Below, piece after piece: positions 9,767-18,778 of a stretch of DNA of 64,000 bases. Positions within the stretch are counted from its first letter, which is position 1; each line of letters begins with the position of its first letter. The notes beneath the pieces were generated by a model. The model was not told the origin of the DNA. It did no database searches and worked only from the letters and a program-made list of their open reading frames with translations. The translations under genes were made by a program, and so were the position numbers. Source of the DNA: Ensifer sp. Root278 (lineage in GTDB: Bacteria > Pseudomonadota > Alphaproteobacteria > Rhizobiales > Rhizobiaceae); the NCBI RefSeq assembly GCF_001429285.1, contig NZ_LMJJ01000012.1:186530-250529 (forward strand), given 5' to 3'.

Positions 9767-10819
9767 TCAGGCGCCCGCCAAGCGGAATGGGATGCCGGAC
9801 GCCAGCGCCGAGACGTAACGTGCCCGCTGGAAATGACCATTCAGCGAAATGCGCGGCAACGCATGAAGGCTGAATTTCGCGCGTTCGACGAGCGTGCCGG
9901 GCTGGGTGGTGACCGCGAGGGAAAAACCGAGATCGGCGACGATGCGATGATCGCGTGCCGAGACGGCTGGTGCGTCGCCATAGGGATAGGCGAAGGCCAG
10001 AGGCTGCCGGCCGGTAATGGCCTCGACACGCTCCGCCGACTGGCGAATTTCTCGCCTTGCGTCGTCGCCGCTCAGGCGCGCGATTGAGCGATGGCTGATC
10101 GTGTGCGCGCCGAGGCTGGCCAGCGGGCTTTCGATCAACCGCCGAAGCCCTGTCTGATCCAAAGTCAGCCGTTCGGTAATCGCCAGCGGATCGATGCCGT
10201 GTTCGATCGCTACGGCGTTCAGCAATGCAATGGCCGTCGCTTCATCGCGGCTATGAACGACCGCCGCGACACGATTGAAGGCCGTCTGCTTGTCCGCAGT
10301 CGTATGCGTTGGCAGCGTCTCGACACCGTGACCGAAGTCGAACCGCAGCGTCTCCTTCGTCGCGAGCACGTCGGCGAGCGTTTCCCACCAGAGCGTATGG
10401 GTTCGATCGATGAAGCCCCCAGTGACAAACACGGTGAAGGGTGCGGCATGGCGCTCGAACACGGGCAGCGCATGCACGAGATTGTTCCGGTAGCCGTCAT
10501 CAAGCGTAAGACAGGCGATCGGCCCGCCTCCGGCGGCCAGCGCATCCGGCAACTGTTCGAGCGGGACGAAGCGATAGCCGTCACGCTTCAGTGTCGTCAA
10601 AGCTGCGTCGAGGAATTCCGGCGTGATCTCCAGATGGGCGTTGGGATCGAAGGCACGCGCAAGCCTCGGCCGGACATGGTGCAGCGTGAAGATCGCCCCC
10701 TTGCCGCGCGCACCACCCATCAGCCCGACGCGGCTCAGCCCTCCGGCGACCTCCAGTCCGCCGGCGATGGCGGCGCGGCGAACAATTGTCGCGATCGTGC
10801 TCTTGATGTTCGGCCCCAT
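9767..10819 (-). CDS. Polysaccharide deacetylase family protein (NodB fold)
   Basis: A probable carbohydrate esterase family 4 enzyme of 350 residues. Motif 1 is TLDDGYRN (catalytic and metal-binding aspartates, Leu replacing the usual Phe). Motif 2 is LGAHTISHRSI with the H-x3-H metal pair. FAYPYGD resembles motif 3. No signal peptide is seen, so substrate and location are unclear; it may act on a cell-envelope polysaccharide intermediate. The frame is open to 10894, but ATG at 10819 has GGGGAA just upstream and gives MGPNIKST, which is preferred. It is divergent from the carboxypeptidase gene. Confidence 0.85.
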   Translation of the reverse strand: MGPNIKSTIATIVRRAAIAGGLEVAGGLSRVGLMGGARGKGAIFTLHHVRPRLARAFDPNAHLEITPEFLDAALTTLKRDGYRFVPLEQLPDALAAGGGPIACLTLDDGYRNNLVHALPVFERHAAPFTVFVTGGFIDRTHTLWWETLADVLATKETLRFDFGHGVETLPTHTTADKQTAFNRVAAVVHSRDEATAIALLNAVAIEHGIDPLAITERLTLDQTGLRRLIESPLASLGAHTISHRSIARLSGDDARREIRQSAERVEAITGRQPLAFAYPYGDAPAVSARDHRIVADLGFSLAVTTQPGTLVERAKFSLHALPRISLNGHFQRARYVSALASGIPFRLAGA

Positions 10820-11028
10820 GTTTCCCCGCGGCATACAGGCCTGGAAAGTTAACGGCGAGGGCGTTAAACCTTGTTGAACGGAGAGGACATTCATTGGCCA
10901 TTTACCACGGCCCCGAAAACAGGGCGGGACGCCACATTCCGCCCTAAAGTTGCAACAAAGACACGCACCTTGTCACAAAACGAAACAGCTTTGCGCCCGG
11001 CCGACGGCGCTTTCCGACGGGGATCGAC

Positions 11029-12297
11029 ATGAAAACTTTGCGCTGCCTCCTGCTTGCGATCTTCGCTTTCGCGCTTGGGTCCGCAACGGCAATCGCCGGA
11101 ACCGCCTCGCTGGTACTGGATGCGCGCACCGGCAAAGTCCTCTCGGCCGAAAACCCTGACGTGCTCAACCATCCGGCCTCGCTGACCAAGATGATGACGG
11201 TCTACATGACCTTCGAGGCGCTGCGGCGCGGCGAACTTTCGTGGGACAGCAAAATCAAGGTCTCGAAGGCAGCCGCCGCCAAGCCACCGATGCGCCTCGG
11301 CCTCAAGTCCGGCATGACTATCACGGTTCGCGAGGCCGTGCTCGGCATGATCGTGCGCTCAGGCAACGACGCGGCGACGGCGATGGCGGAAAGGCTCGGA
11401 GGCTCCGAGGCCAACTTCGCCCGGATGATGACCGCCAAGGCGCGGCAGCTCGGCATGCGCAAGACGGTCTTCACCAACGCCTCCGGCTTGCCGGCCAGCC
11501 AGCAGGTGACGACAGCGCGTGAGATGGCGACGCTTGCCGTCGCGCTGATGCGCGACTTTCCCAGGGAATACCGGCTGTTTGCCACCGAGAGCTTCAGCTT
11601 CCGCGGCCGCAAGGTCCGCGGCCACAACAATCTGATGTATCGCTACGAGGGCATGGACGGCATCAAGACCGGCTATACCAACGCTTCCGGCTTCAATCTC
11701 GTCAGCGCCGTCAAGGACGGCAATCGCCGGGTGGTCGGCGTCGTGCTCGGTGGGCGGTCGGCGCGCAGCCGCGATGCCAAGATGGCGGCACTTCTCGATC
11801 GCCATGTCGGCAAGGCTTCGACTAAGATCGGGCGGCAGCTGGTCGCGTCCACCCGCGGCGGGAAGGTGGTCGAGGTGACGTCGGCCGCGACATTGGACGT
11901 TCCAATGCCCTTTGCCGCGCCCCAGCGGACGAAGCAGGATTCCGTTGCCGCTTTGATTGCGGCAACATCCACAGCCGCTATACCTGCGGAACGTCCCACC
12001 GAGGTGGCTGAGATCGAAACGACGGCGGCGGCACCGGCTGCAGCTGGCGGTTGGCAGATCCAGATTTCAGCGGCACCGTCTGCCGAGGCAGCCCGCATGC
12101 TGCTCGCTCAGGCACGCTCCGAAGCCGGCGCTCCCCTCGCCGGAGCCACACCCTACACTGAAGCTGTCGGCAAGGGCGCCAATGCCATCTACCGCGCCCG
12201 CTTCGTCGGGTTCTCGAGCCGTGATGCGGCAGCGGCCGCCTGCGATGCGCTCAAGCAGCGCTCCTATGATTGCATGATGCTGCCGTCACGCGGGTGA
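11029..12297 (+). CDS. D-alanyl-D-alanine carboxypeptidase with C-terminal SPOR domain
   Basis: A periplasmic penicillin-binding protein (S11 family) that trims the terminal D-Ala of peptidoglycan stem peptides. The signal peptide is MKTLRCLLLAIFAFALGSAT. The serine nucleophile motif is SLTK near residue 51, the second motif is SGN near 112, and the third motif KTG lies in DGIKTGYTNASG near 212. The last 75 residues (GGWQIQISAAPSAEAAR to DCMMLPS) form a SPOR domain, which binds denuded glycan strands and would target the enzyme to the division septum. An Ala/Thr-rich linker separates the two domains. Confidence 0.93.
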   Translation: MKTLRCLLLAIFAFALGSATAIAGTASLVLDARTGKVLSAENPDVLNHPASLTKMMTVYMTFEALRRGELSWDSKIKVSKAAAAKPPMRLGLKSGMTITVREAVLGMIVRSGNDAATAMAERLGGSEANFARMMTAKARQLGMRKTVFTNASGLPASQQVTTAREMATLAVALMRDFPREYRLFATESFSFRGRKVRGHNNLMYRYEGMDGIKTGYTNASGFNLVSAVKDGNRRVVGVVLGGRSARSRDAKMAALLDRHVGKASTKIGRQLVASTRGGKVVEVTSAATLDVPMPFAAPQRTKQDSVAALIAATSTAAIPAERPTEVAEIETTAAAPAAAGGWQIQISAAPSAEAARMLLAQARSEAGAPLAGATPYTEAVGKGANAIYRARFVGFSSRDAAAAACDALKQRSYDCMMLPSRG

Positions 12298-12325
12298 GCG
12301 GAGGCGGCGACAGAGGCAGCCTTCG

Positions 12326-12524
12326 TCATGTTTCCGCGATGATCCTGCGGAAACGATTGGCGGGCCACCAGTCACATTGCTCCTCGGTGTAGCCAAGGAG
12401 CAATCCCTCCTCGCGCTCATCTTCCGCGGCGCCGCACGATCTCGCCAGCATCCCCGTTGAACCTGAGTTCGTGGCTTGGCGTGGCGGTCTCCGGCGACGG
12501 AAATGACAGCTTGAAGACCGCCAT
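12326..12524 (-). pseudogene. Frameshifted small gene downstream of tldD
   Basis: Two abutting reading frames of one apparent small protein. From ATG at 12524, six bases after the tldD stop, the first frame encodes MAVFKLSFPSPETATPSHEL to a TGA at 12419-12417. The frame shifted by one base near 12430 continues as AAEDEREEGLLLGYTEEQCD, then WWPANRFRRIIAET and a TGA at 12328-12326. Both halves have strong GC3 bias typical of genes here. The break lies at the palindrome GCGGCGCCGC. Together they would make about 66 residues. I do not recognise the family. It may be a real frameshift mutation, a sequencing error, or programmed frameshifting. Confidence 0.5.
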
Positions 12525-12530
12525 GCAATC

Positions 12531-13946
12531 TTACGCCTGCGTGCCGCCGACCGTGATTTGATCCATGCGCAGATGCGGCTGGCCGACGCCGACTGGCACC
12601 CACTGGCCGGCCTTGCCGCAATTGCCGATGCCGGTGTCGAGCTTGGTGTCGTTACCGACCATGGTCACGCGCTTCATCGCGTCCGGACCGTTGCCGATCA
12701 GCATGGCGCCTTTCACGGGCGCGCCGATCTTGCCGTTCTCGATCAGGTAGGCCTCGGTGCAGCCGAAGACGAACTTGCCGGAGGTGATGTCCACCTGGCC
12801 GCCGCCGAAGGAAACGGCATAGATGCCCTTCTTGACCGAGGCGATGATTTCCTCCGGCGTCCTCTCGCCTGACAGCATGTAGGTATTGGTCATGCGCGGC
12901 ATCGGCACATGGGCGTAGCCCTGGCGGCGGCCATTGCCGGTGGGCGTCATGCCCATCAGCCGGGCGTTCTGCCGGTCCTGCATGTAGCCGACGAGCTTGC
13001 CGTCCTCGATCAGCACGTTGTAGCCGGACGGCGTACCCTCGTCGTCGATCGAGATCGAACCACGGCGCGCCTCGATGGTGCCATCGTCGACGACGGTGAC
13101 ACCCTTGGCGGCGACCTGCTCGCCCATCAGGCCGGCAAAGGCCGACGTCTTCTTGCGATTGAAATCGCCTTCGAGGCCGTGGCCGACGGCTTCGTGCAGC
13201 ATGACGCCCGGCCAACCGGAGGCAAGCACCACGTCCATGGTGCCGGCCGGCGCATCGATCGCTTCGAGATTGACAAGCGCCTGGCGCAGCGCCTCATCGG
13301 CGCCCGTCTTCCAGTTTTCCTCGGTGACGAAATCGCCGAAGCCGCGACGCCCGCCGGTGCCGAAGGAACCACTTTCCTGGCGATCGCCGTCACCGGTGAC
13401 GACGGAGATGTTGATGCGGGTCATCGGCCTGACGTCATGCACGCGGTGGCCGTCGGCGCGGAGGATGTCGACAACCTGCCAGCTTGCCGCGATCGACGCC
13501 GTCACCTGCCGAACCTTGGGATCCTTGGCGCGCAGATAGGCGTCGATCTCCTGCAGCAGGGCAACCTTCGCCTCGAAGCTCGGCTCGCCGATCGGGTTCT
13601 CGTCGCCATAGAGCTTTTTGTTGGTGCGCTGCGGCGCGGCCGCATAGGAGCCGGCATAGCCGCGGGTGACCTGCGCCACCGCATCCGAGGCGCGGCGAAG
13701 CGCCGACAGCGAAAGCTCGCCTGAATGGGCGTAGCCGACCGCTTCTCCGGCGACGGCACGAAGACCGAAACCCTGGTCGGTGTTGAAGCTGCCGCCCTTC
13801 AGACGGCCGTTGTCGAAGGACAGCACCTCGGCTTGCGCATGTTCAAGAAAGAGCTCGCCGTCGTCGGCGCCGGCGAGCGTCTCCGAGAGAACCTTGCGGA
13901 TCGTTGCCTCGTCGGCATCGAAGAGGCTCATCAGATCGGTGTTCAT
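12531..13946 (-). CDS. tldD: Metalloprotease TldD
   Basis: The larger subunit of the TldD/TldE (PmbA) zinc protease, which trims unfolded peptides, processes microcin-type peptides and degrades the CcdA antitoxin in enterobacteria. At 471 residues it is full length. The metal-binding signature HEAVGHGLEGD (H-E-x3-H) is near residue 250. SIDDEGTPSGYNVLIEDG and the C-terminal GNCGKAGQWVPVGVGQPHL (N-C/S-G-K-x-GQ) are family hallmarks. A partner tldE is not in this window; in many alphaproteobacteria it lies elsewhere. A small frameshifted gene follows six bases after the stop. Confidence 0.96.
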   Translation of the reverse strand: MNTDLMSLFDADEATIRKVLSETLAGADDGELFLEHAQAEVLSFDNGRLKGGSFNTDQGFGLRAVAGEAVGYAHSGELSLSALRRASDAVAQVTRGYAGSYAAAPQRTNKKLYGDENPIGEPSFEAKVALLQEIDAYLRAKDPKVRQVTASIAASWQVVDILRADGHRVHDVRPMTRINISVVTGDGDRQESGSFGTGGRRGFGDFVTEENWKTGADEALRQALVNLEAIDAPAGTMDVVLASGWPGVMLHEAVGHGLEGDFNRKKTSAFAGLMGEQVAAKGVTVVDDGTIEARRGSISIDDEGTPSGYNVLIEDGKLVGYMQDRQNARLMGMTPTGNGRRQGYAHVPMPRMTNTYMLSGERTPEEIIASVKKGIYAVSFGGGQVDITSGKFVFGCTEAYLIENGKIGAPVKGAMLIGNGPDAMKRVTMVGNDTKLDTGIGNCGKAGQWVPVGVGQPHLRMDQITVGGTQA

Positions 13947-14020
13947 GGTGGTGCGCTCCCGCGTCGAGAAATTCTATCGCCTCCATTTAGGAAGGCCGCG
14001 GGTTCAAGCCAAGGAAAATA

Positions 14021-15220
14021 TCACGTAAGCGATGCGTCCCAGCCTTCGAGGCGCTCCACTTTTTCGACGCCGGCAAAACGGGCAACACGCTCGAGCTCCG
14101 CATCGATGCGCTCCAGGCGGCCTGCCGACGCGCGGACGCCCGTCTCGAGCCAGAGCTTGCGCACGTCGAGGCTGCCGCGCTTGCGGTCCGCCTTCATGTC
14201 GATGCGGCCAATCATCCGGTCACCTTCGATCAGTGGAAAGACATAGTAGCCGTATTCGCGCTTGGCCTCGGGCACGAAGATCTCGATGCGATAGAAGAAG
14301 CCGAACAGCCGCTCCGTGCGGTTGCGGTCGCGCAGCAGCGGGTCGAAGGGGCTGAGCACCCGGACACGGCCCGGCGGTTCGGGAATATTGCCGAGCGCTT
14401 GCGGAAAACCGGTGAAGGCGAAGGCGGCGCGCGGGCGGCCACCATCGATCGCCTCGATCAACACTTCGCAAAGTTCATCGCGATGCTCGGCAACCCAGGT
14501 CTTCGCCTCGTCGGGGGATACGAGATCCCAGAAGGCGGCGATCTCGCCGTGGGTGGCAAAGCCCAGGCGTTCGAGCGCACTGCGGCAAGCCCAATCGATG
14601 AATTCCTGGTGGCTGACGTCGCCATCCTGATGATGCGGCGGGATCACCCGCTCGGTCAGATCATAGACCTTCTGGAAATTCTCACGCCGCGCGATCGCCA
14701 GTTTTCCGGTGCGCCAGAGCACTTCGAGTGCGGTCTTCGAGGGGTGCCAGTTCCACCAGCCACCGGATTCGTGCTCGGCTTCCTTGAGGTCGCGCGCCAG
14801 CACCGGTCCGCCCTCGGCGATGCGCTGATAGGCCTCGTCACAGCCCTTCTCGAAGCCCTCGCCGCGCCATTTTTGCCAGCGCTCGACGATCGTCTCGCCT
14901 TCCCATTTGAAGCGGTGCTTCCAGTAGCGGAAGAAGCTGCTCGGAATGATCGAGGCGTCGTGCGTCCAGTGCTCGAACAGGTCTCGATCATCTTCCAGAA
15001 GCGCCGTCAGATGTTCGCGGCGATAGGTCTGGTTGCGAGCAAACAGGATCTGGTGATGGGCGCGCTCGACCGTGGCGATGCTGTCCACCTGCACGAAGCC
15101 GATGTCGTGGATGAGCTTCAGCAGCCCCTCCTTGCCGAGCGCGCGGTTCGGAGCGCCGGAAAGGCCCTGCTTGGCGAGGAAGATGCGACGGGCGTCGCTG
15201 TTGGAAAGGCGAATCGTCAT
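14021..15220 (-). CDS. YcaQ-type winged-helix DNA glycosylase
   Basis: A 399-residue member of the HTH_42 family, which includes E. coli YcaQ (interstrand crosslink glycosylase) and Streptomyces AlkZ. Repeated winged-helix folds are expected. The catalytic-type motif is visible in IGFVQVDSIATVERAHHQI near residues 40-58, in the Q-x-D form of the YcaQ branch rather than the Q-x-Q form of AlkZ. LFEHWTHDASIIP and the C-terminal FPLIEGDRMIGRIDMKADRK are also typical. It probably removes bulky or crosslinked alkylated bases. It is divergent from bioM. Confidence 0.85.
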   Translation of the reverse strand: MTIRLSNSDARRIFLAKQGLSGAPNRALGKEGLLKLIHDIGFVQVDSIATVERAHHQILFARNQTYRREHLTALLEDDRDLFEHWTHDASIIPSSFFRYWKHRFKWEGETIVERWQKWRGEGFEKGCDEAYQRIAEGGPVLARDLKEAEHESGGWWNWHPSKTALEVLWRTGKLAIARRENFQKVYDLTERVIPPHHQDGDVSHQEFIDWACRSALERLGFATHGEIAAFWDLVSPDEAKTWVAEHRDELCEVLIEAIDGGRPRAAFAFTGFPQALGNIPEPPGRVRVLSPFDPLLRDRNRTERLFGFFYRIEIFVPEAKREYGYYVFPLIEGDRMIGRIDMKADRKRGSLDVRKLWLETGVRASAGRLERIDAELERVARFAGVEKVERLEGWDASLT

Positions 15221-15320
15221 GGCGATAAGAATAGGCTTTTATTCCCATAATTCAAACTGGAGCAGGATGAGGAAATGTATGCGCCGTGTTCCGCCCGCAT
15301 CTCGGTCCCGCGCCACCGCA

Positions 15321-15350
15321 TTGCCCTTGTTGCCGGACTTGGCCTATAGA
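15321..15350 (+). promoter_or_regulatory. Candidate sigma-70 promoter for bioMNY
   Basis: TTGCCC at 15321-15326 and TATAGA at 15345-15350 are separated by 18 bases and lie 43 bases before the bioM start, in the divergent ycaQ-bioM gap. The match to housekeeping promoters is fair. No convincing BioR operator (TTATMKATAA) was seen. Confidence 0.4.
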
Positions 15351-15392
15351 GCACCCCGAAAACGGCGCGGGCCGAAGATAGCGAGGGACGGA

Positions 15393-16073
15393 ATGGACAT
15401 CCGCTTTACCGATTGCGCGGTCCGCTTCGGCGAGCGGGTGGCCTTGCACCCGTTGAACTTGGCGCTCAGTGAAAAGCGCGTCGGTATCATCGGTCTCAAC
15501 GGTTCCGGCAAGACCACTTTCGCCCGGCTGATCAATGGCCTGGTCAAGCCTTCCTCGGGTCGAGTGACGGTCAACGGGCTGAACACGGTCGAAGACGATC
15601 GCGCCGTGCTTTCCGAAGCCGGCTTTATCTTCCAGAATCCGCAGCACCAGCTGATCATGCCCATCGTTGCCGAGGACATCGCCTTCGGCTTGAAGAACCG
15701 CGGGCTTCCTCGCGAGGAAATCGACCGCCGCATGCAAGGCGCGCTGTCGCGCTTCGGTATCGAACATCTGGCACGACGGCGTGTGCACGAGCTTTCGGGC
15801 GGCGAGACGCAGCTCGTCGCCATGGCAAGCGTCGTCGTCACCGATCCGAAAATCCTCATCCTCGATGAGCCGACGAACCAGCTCGACCTGCGCAATCGAC
15901 GCCGCGTCGCCGAAACGATCGAGGGGCTGCCGGAGGATACGGTGGTGATCACCCACGATCTTGCACTCGTCGAAAACGTCGACCGGCTGCTGCTCTTCCA
16001 CGAGGGGCGGCTTGCGGCCGACGGCGACCCGCGCGAGACGATCCGCCGCTACCATGAGATCGCCGGATGCTGA
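15393..16073 (+). CDS. bioM: Biotin ECF transporter ATPase
   Basis: The ATP-binding subunit of the tripartite biotin uptake system BioMNY. The 226-residue product has Walker A GLNGSGKTTF near residue 35, the Q-loop FIFQNPQHQL, the ABC signature LSGGETQLV near 135, Walker B ILILDEPTNQLDL near 155, and the switch histidine ITHDLALV. The frame is open far upstream, but ATG at 15393, preceded by GAGGGACGGA, gives the family N-terminus. It overlaps bioN by seven bases, so the two are translationally coupled. Confidence 0.95.
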   Translation: MDIRFTDCAVRFGERVALHPLNLALSEKRVGIIGLNGSGKTTFARLINGLVKPSSGRVTVNGLNTVEDDRAVLSEAGFIFQNPQHQLIMPIVAEDIAFGLKNRGLPREEIDRRMQGALSRFGIEHLARRRVHELSGGETQLVAMASVVVTDPKILILDEPTNQLDLRNRRRVAETIEGLPEDTVVITHDLALVENVDRLLLFHEGRLAADGDPRETIRRYHEIAGC

Positions 16074-16672
16074 CGAGCCTGCACATCGAAGGCGACAGCC
16101 TGCTGCACCGCCTGCCGGTGAGAGTGAAGCTCATTGCACTCGTAGCCCTAAGCATCGTCCTCTTCCTCAGCGGTTCACTGGTGCTGCAGGCGATCGCCTT
16201 CGTCCTTGCCGCCGGCCTCTATCTTTCCGTCGGGCTCCCCCTGAAGGAGGCAATCGCGCGCGTCGGCATCGTCTTCCTGACGATCTTCTTTCTGGCCGCG
16301 GTCAACCTTTTTCTGCTGCCGGTCGGCGAGGTCGCGACCCTGACGCTGAGGCTGATGGCCCTGGTGCTGTTTGCGGCCGCCGTCACGGCGACGACGACGA
16401 TCAGCGCCTTCATGGACGAGATCACTGTACTCTTGACCCCTTTCGAACGGCTGGGTTGGCTGCGGGCGGCCGATGTCAGCCTGGCGCTCGGGCTGGTGCT
16501 GCGCTTCGTGCCCGACATCTTCGCGCGCTACGAGGCGATCCGCGAGGCGCACCGCGCCCGCGGCCTGCCGATCCGACCGTTGACGATCATCGGGCCGCTG
16601 ATCATCCTGACGCTCAAAGATGCCGATACCATCGCTGCGGCAATTGACGCGCGCGGATTTCGTCGCCAATAG
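16067..16672 (+). CDS. bioN: Biotin ECF transporter transmembrane protein
   Basis: The energy-coupling (T) subunit linking the BioM ATPase to the BioY substrate-binding protein in the inner membrane. At 201 residues, it has about five hydrophobic segments. The two A-R-G coupling motifs typical of EcfT proteins are visible near the C-terminus: HRARGLPIRP near residue 165 and AIDARGFRR at the end. It starts inside bioM and is followed 35 bases later by bioY. Confidence 0.93.
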   Translation: MLTSLHIEGDSLLHRLPVRVKLIALVALSIVLFLSGSLVLQAIAFVLAAGLYLSVGLPLKEAIARVGIVFLTIFFLAAVNLFLLPVGEVATLTLRLMALVLFAAAVTATTTISAFMDEITVLLTPFERLGWLRAADVSLALGLVLRFVPDIFARYEAIREAHRARGLPIRPLTIIGPLIILTLKDADTIAAAIDARGFRRQ

Positions 16673-16707
16673 ATGCGAAAAATCTAATACACAGGGAACC
16701 GAACGTC

Positions 16708-17271
16708 ATGAACACCAGAGATCTCGTCCTCATCGCCCTCTTCGCCGCGATCGTCGTCGTGCTCGGCCTCATTCCGCCGATCACGCTCGGCTTCATTCCG
16801 GTACCGATCACCGCCCAGTCGATGGGCGTGATGCTCGCCGGGTGCATTCTCGGCGCCAAGCGCGGCGCACTCGCCTTTCTGCTGTTCCTGCTTTTGGTCG
16901 CCATCGGCCTGCCGGTGCTCTCGGGCGGTCGCGGCGGTCTTGCCGTGTTGGCCGGCCCGTCCGGCGGCTTCATCATCGGCTGGGTCGTCGCCACCTTCGT
17001 TACCGGCCTGATTGCCGAGCGCGCGGTGCGCGAGGGCCAGGCGGAAACGCGCCAGTTCATCGGCTTCTTCCTCGCCTCCGTCCTCGGCGGCATCGTCGTG
17101 CTTTATGCAATCGGCATGCCCTGGGTTTCGGCGGTTACCGGCACGCCGCTCCTGACCGTCGCCACCGGTTCGCTCGCCTTCATCCCGGGCGACCTCTTGA
17201 AGGCAGCGATCGCAACGCTGGCAGCCCGCGCCGTCTACGCCGGCTATCCGCTGCTGCCGGCACGCGCCTGA
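16708..17271 (+). CDS. bioY: Biotin transporter substrate-binding subunit
   Basis: The membrane-embedded biotin-binding protein of the transporter. It has 187 residues with six predicted membrane helices. The family region PVPITAQSMGVMLAGCILGA near residues 31-50 and GLPVLSGGRGGLAVLAGPSG near 68-88 correspond to the biotin-binding loops of BioY. Solitary BioY can work alone, but here all three subunits are present. The next gene, an acyl-CoA ligase, begins four bases after its stop, so this operon extends beyond transport. Confidence 0.95.
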   Translation: MNTRDLVLIALFAAIVVVLGLIPPITLGFIPVPITAQSMGVMLAGCILGAKRGALAFLLFLLLVAIGLPVLSGGRGGLAVLAGPSGGFIIGWVVATFVTGLIAERAVREGQAETRQFIGFFLASVLGGIVVLYAIGMPWVSAVTGTPLLTVATGSLAFIPGDLLKAAIATLAARAVYAGYPLLPARA

Positions 17272-17275
17272 GCCG

Positions 17276-18778
17276 ATGCCGTTTGCCGCCGCGATCCATA
17301 GCCACGCGGACGAACATCCGTATGCCCCGGCCTTCCGTATGGAGGGCCGGGTTTTCACTTTCGATGAGCTGAAGCGCTTCGCCGGACAGCTCGTTGCGGC
17401 ATTCGACGATTTGGCGGGGGTTGCCGGGCACCGCAGCGTGCTTGGCGCCCGCGCATGCCTGATCGTACTTGAGGCCGGCAATCATCCACTCTTCGCCGCC
17501 GCCTTTCTCGCCGCCACCAGCCAAGGTAACTGTGTCGCGCTCATCGACCCGCATCTGCCGGCCGCAACCCGCCAGGCCATGCGCGATCGTCTGTCTCCCG
17601 ATCTCATCGTCAGCGCCAATGGCGCGGACTTGTCTCTTCACGCTCCGGCAAGCGGCGAGACGCGATCCTTCCGCGAGAGCGACGGCAAAGAGCGAGCGCC
17701 ACTCGCAGCCGGCAAAGAAAGCGAGCCGTTTCTGGTCGTTTTCACCTCGGGAACGACCGGCGCGCCGAAAGCGATCATCCGTGATCGCGGCTCGTGGCGC
17801 AGGAGCCTGGCCACCGGCGCGCGCTTTTTCGGCATCGACCATGGCACCCGCACCTTTGCTCCCGGTCCGCTAGCGCACGGGCTGACGCTCTACGCGCTCG
17901 CCGAAACGCTCTGCGCCGGCGCCGAATTCATCGGGGCGGCTCATTTCGACGCAGCGCGAGCGCTGACCATCATCGAGACGGAGAAAGTGCAACGCCTGGT
18001 GCTGGTACCGACGATGCTGCGGCGGCTCTGCGCAGCGGCCGCGAACAGACCGCAGGCCTGCGTCACACATATCACGGTCGCCGGCGCCAAACTGACGGCG
18101 AGTGACCGCGCTGTCGCCGCACTCGCTTTTCCGAAGGCGGAGGTCATCGAATATTACGGCGCCTCGGAACTGGGCTTCATCAGCGTCGCAACAAAGGACG
18201 ACACCGCTTCGGCCACCGCCGTCGGCAGCGCCTTTCCCGGCGTTGCGCTAAGCATTCGCAATGACACAGGGGATGAAGTGCCCATGGGCGAAACGGGGAC
18301 GATCTTCGTTGACAGCGCCCTCATCTCCGACGGTTATGTCGGGCAAAGCGATGGCGCCGGCTTCCGTCGTCTTGGCGAGCTTGCGACGGTGGGCGATATT
18401 GGCTTCCTCGACGACGACGGTACGCTTCATCTTCTCGGGCGCGCCGGCGGCATGGTTCTGTCGGGCGGCAACAACATCTACCCGCAGGAAGTGGAGGCGA
18501 CACTTGTCGCCTACCCTGACGTTCACGCTGCGCTCGTCCTCGGGCTCGATCATCCGGACCTCGGCAGCGAACTCGTCGCCGTCATCGAGCCGGAGGGCAG
18601 CATATTTGACCGAGACGCACTTGAGCGTCATCTCGCTGCCCATCTGCCGCGCTACAAACATCCGCGCCGCATCTGGCTCTGCCCGAAGATGCCAATGACG
18701 CAGTCGGGCAAGGTGGCGGCGGGCACGCTCAGGCAATGGATCGCGGATGGAAACGATGCTCTCGAACTCATCGACTGA
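17276..18778 (+). CDS. Class I adenylate-forming acyl-CoA ligase
   Basis: An ANL-superfamily enzyme of 500 residues that should activate a carboxylic acid through an acyl-adenylate to its CoA thioester. Conserved motifs are intact: the P-loop FTSGTTGAPKAI near residue 160, YYGASELG near 290, GDIGFLDDDGTLHLLGRAGG near 375-395, and the C-terminal catalytic lysine in MTQSGKVAAGTL. The acid is not evident from sequence. Its position four bases after bioY and overlap with the following thiolase suggest co-expression with biotin uptake, so a biotin-precursor or dicarboxylate role is possible but unproven. Confidence 0.85.
   Translation: MPFAAAIHSHADEHPYAPAFRMEGRVFTFDELKRFAGQLVAAFDDLAGVAGHRSVLGARACLIVLEAGNHPLFAAAFLAATSQGNCVALIDPHLPAATRQAMRDRLSPDLIVSANGADLSLHAPASGETRSFRESDGKERAPLAAGKESEPFLVVFTSGTTGAPKAIIRDRGSWRRSLATGARFFGIDHGTRTFAPGPLAHGLTLYALAETLCAGAEFIGAAHFDAARALTIIETEKVQRLVLVPTMLRRLCAAAANRPQACVTHITVAGAKLTASDRAVAALAFPKAEVIEYYGASELGFISVATKDDTASATAVGSAFPGVALSIRNDTGDEVPMGETGTIFVDSALISDGYVGQSDGAGFRRLGELATVGDIGFLDDDGTLHLLGRAGGMVLSGGNNIYPQEVEATLVAYPDVHAALVLGLDHPDLGSELVAVIEPEGSIFDRDALERHLAAHLPRYKHPRRIWLCPKMPMTQSGKVAAGTLRQWIADGNDALELID

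Noticed and set aside
12338-12362. GTTTCCGC/GCGGAAAC hairpin as a terminator for the carboxypeptidase gene
   Set aside because: It falls inside the coding half of the small frameshifted gene and has no T-run on either side.
15345-15355. CTATAGAG as a BioR operator before bioM
   Set aside because: The known BioR site is TTATMKATAA. Only the central part is similar, and it fits better as a -10 box.
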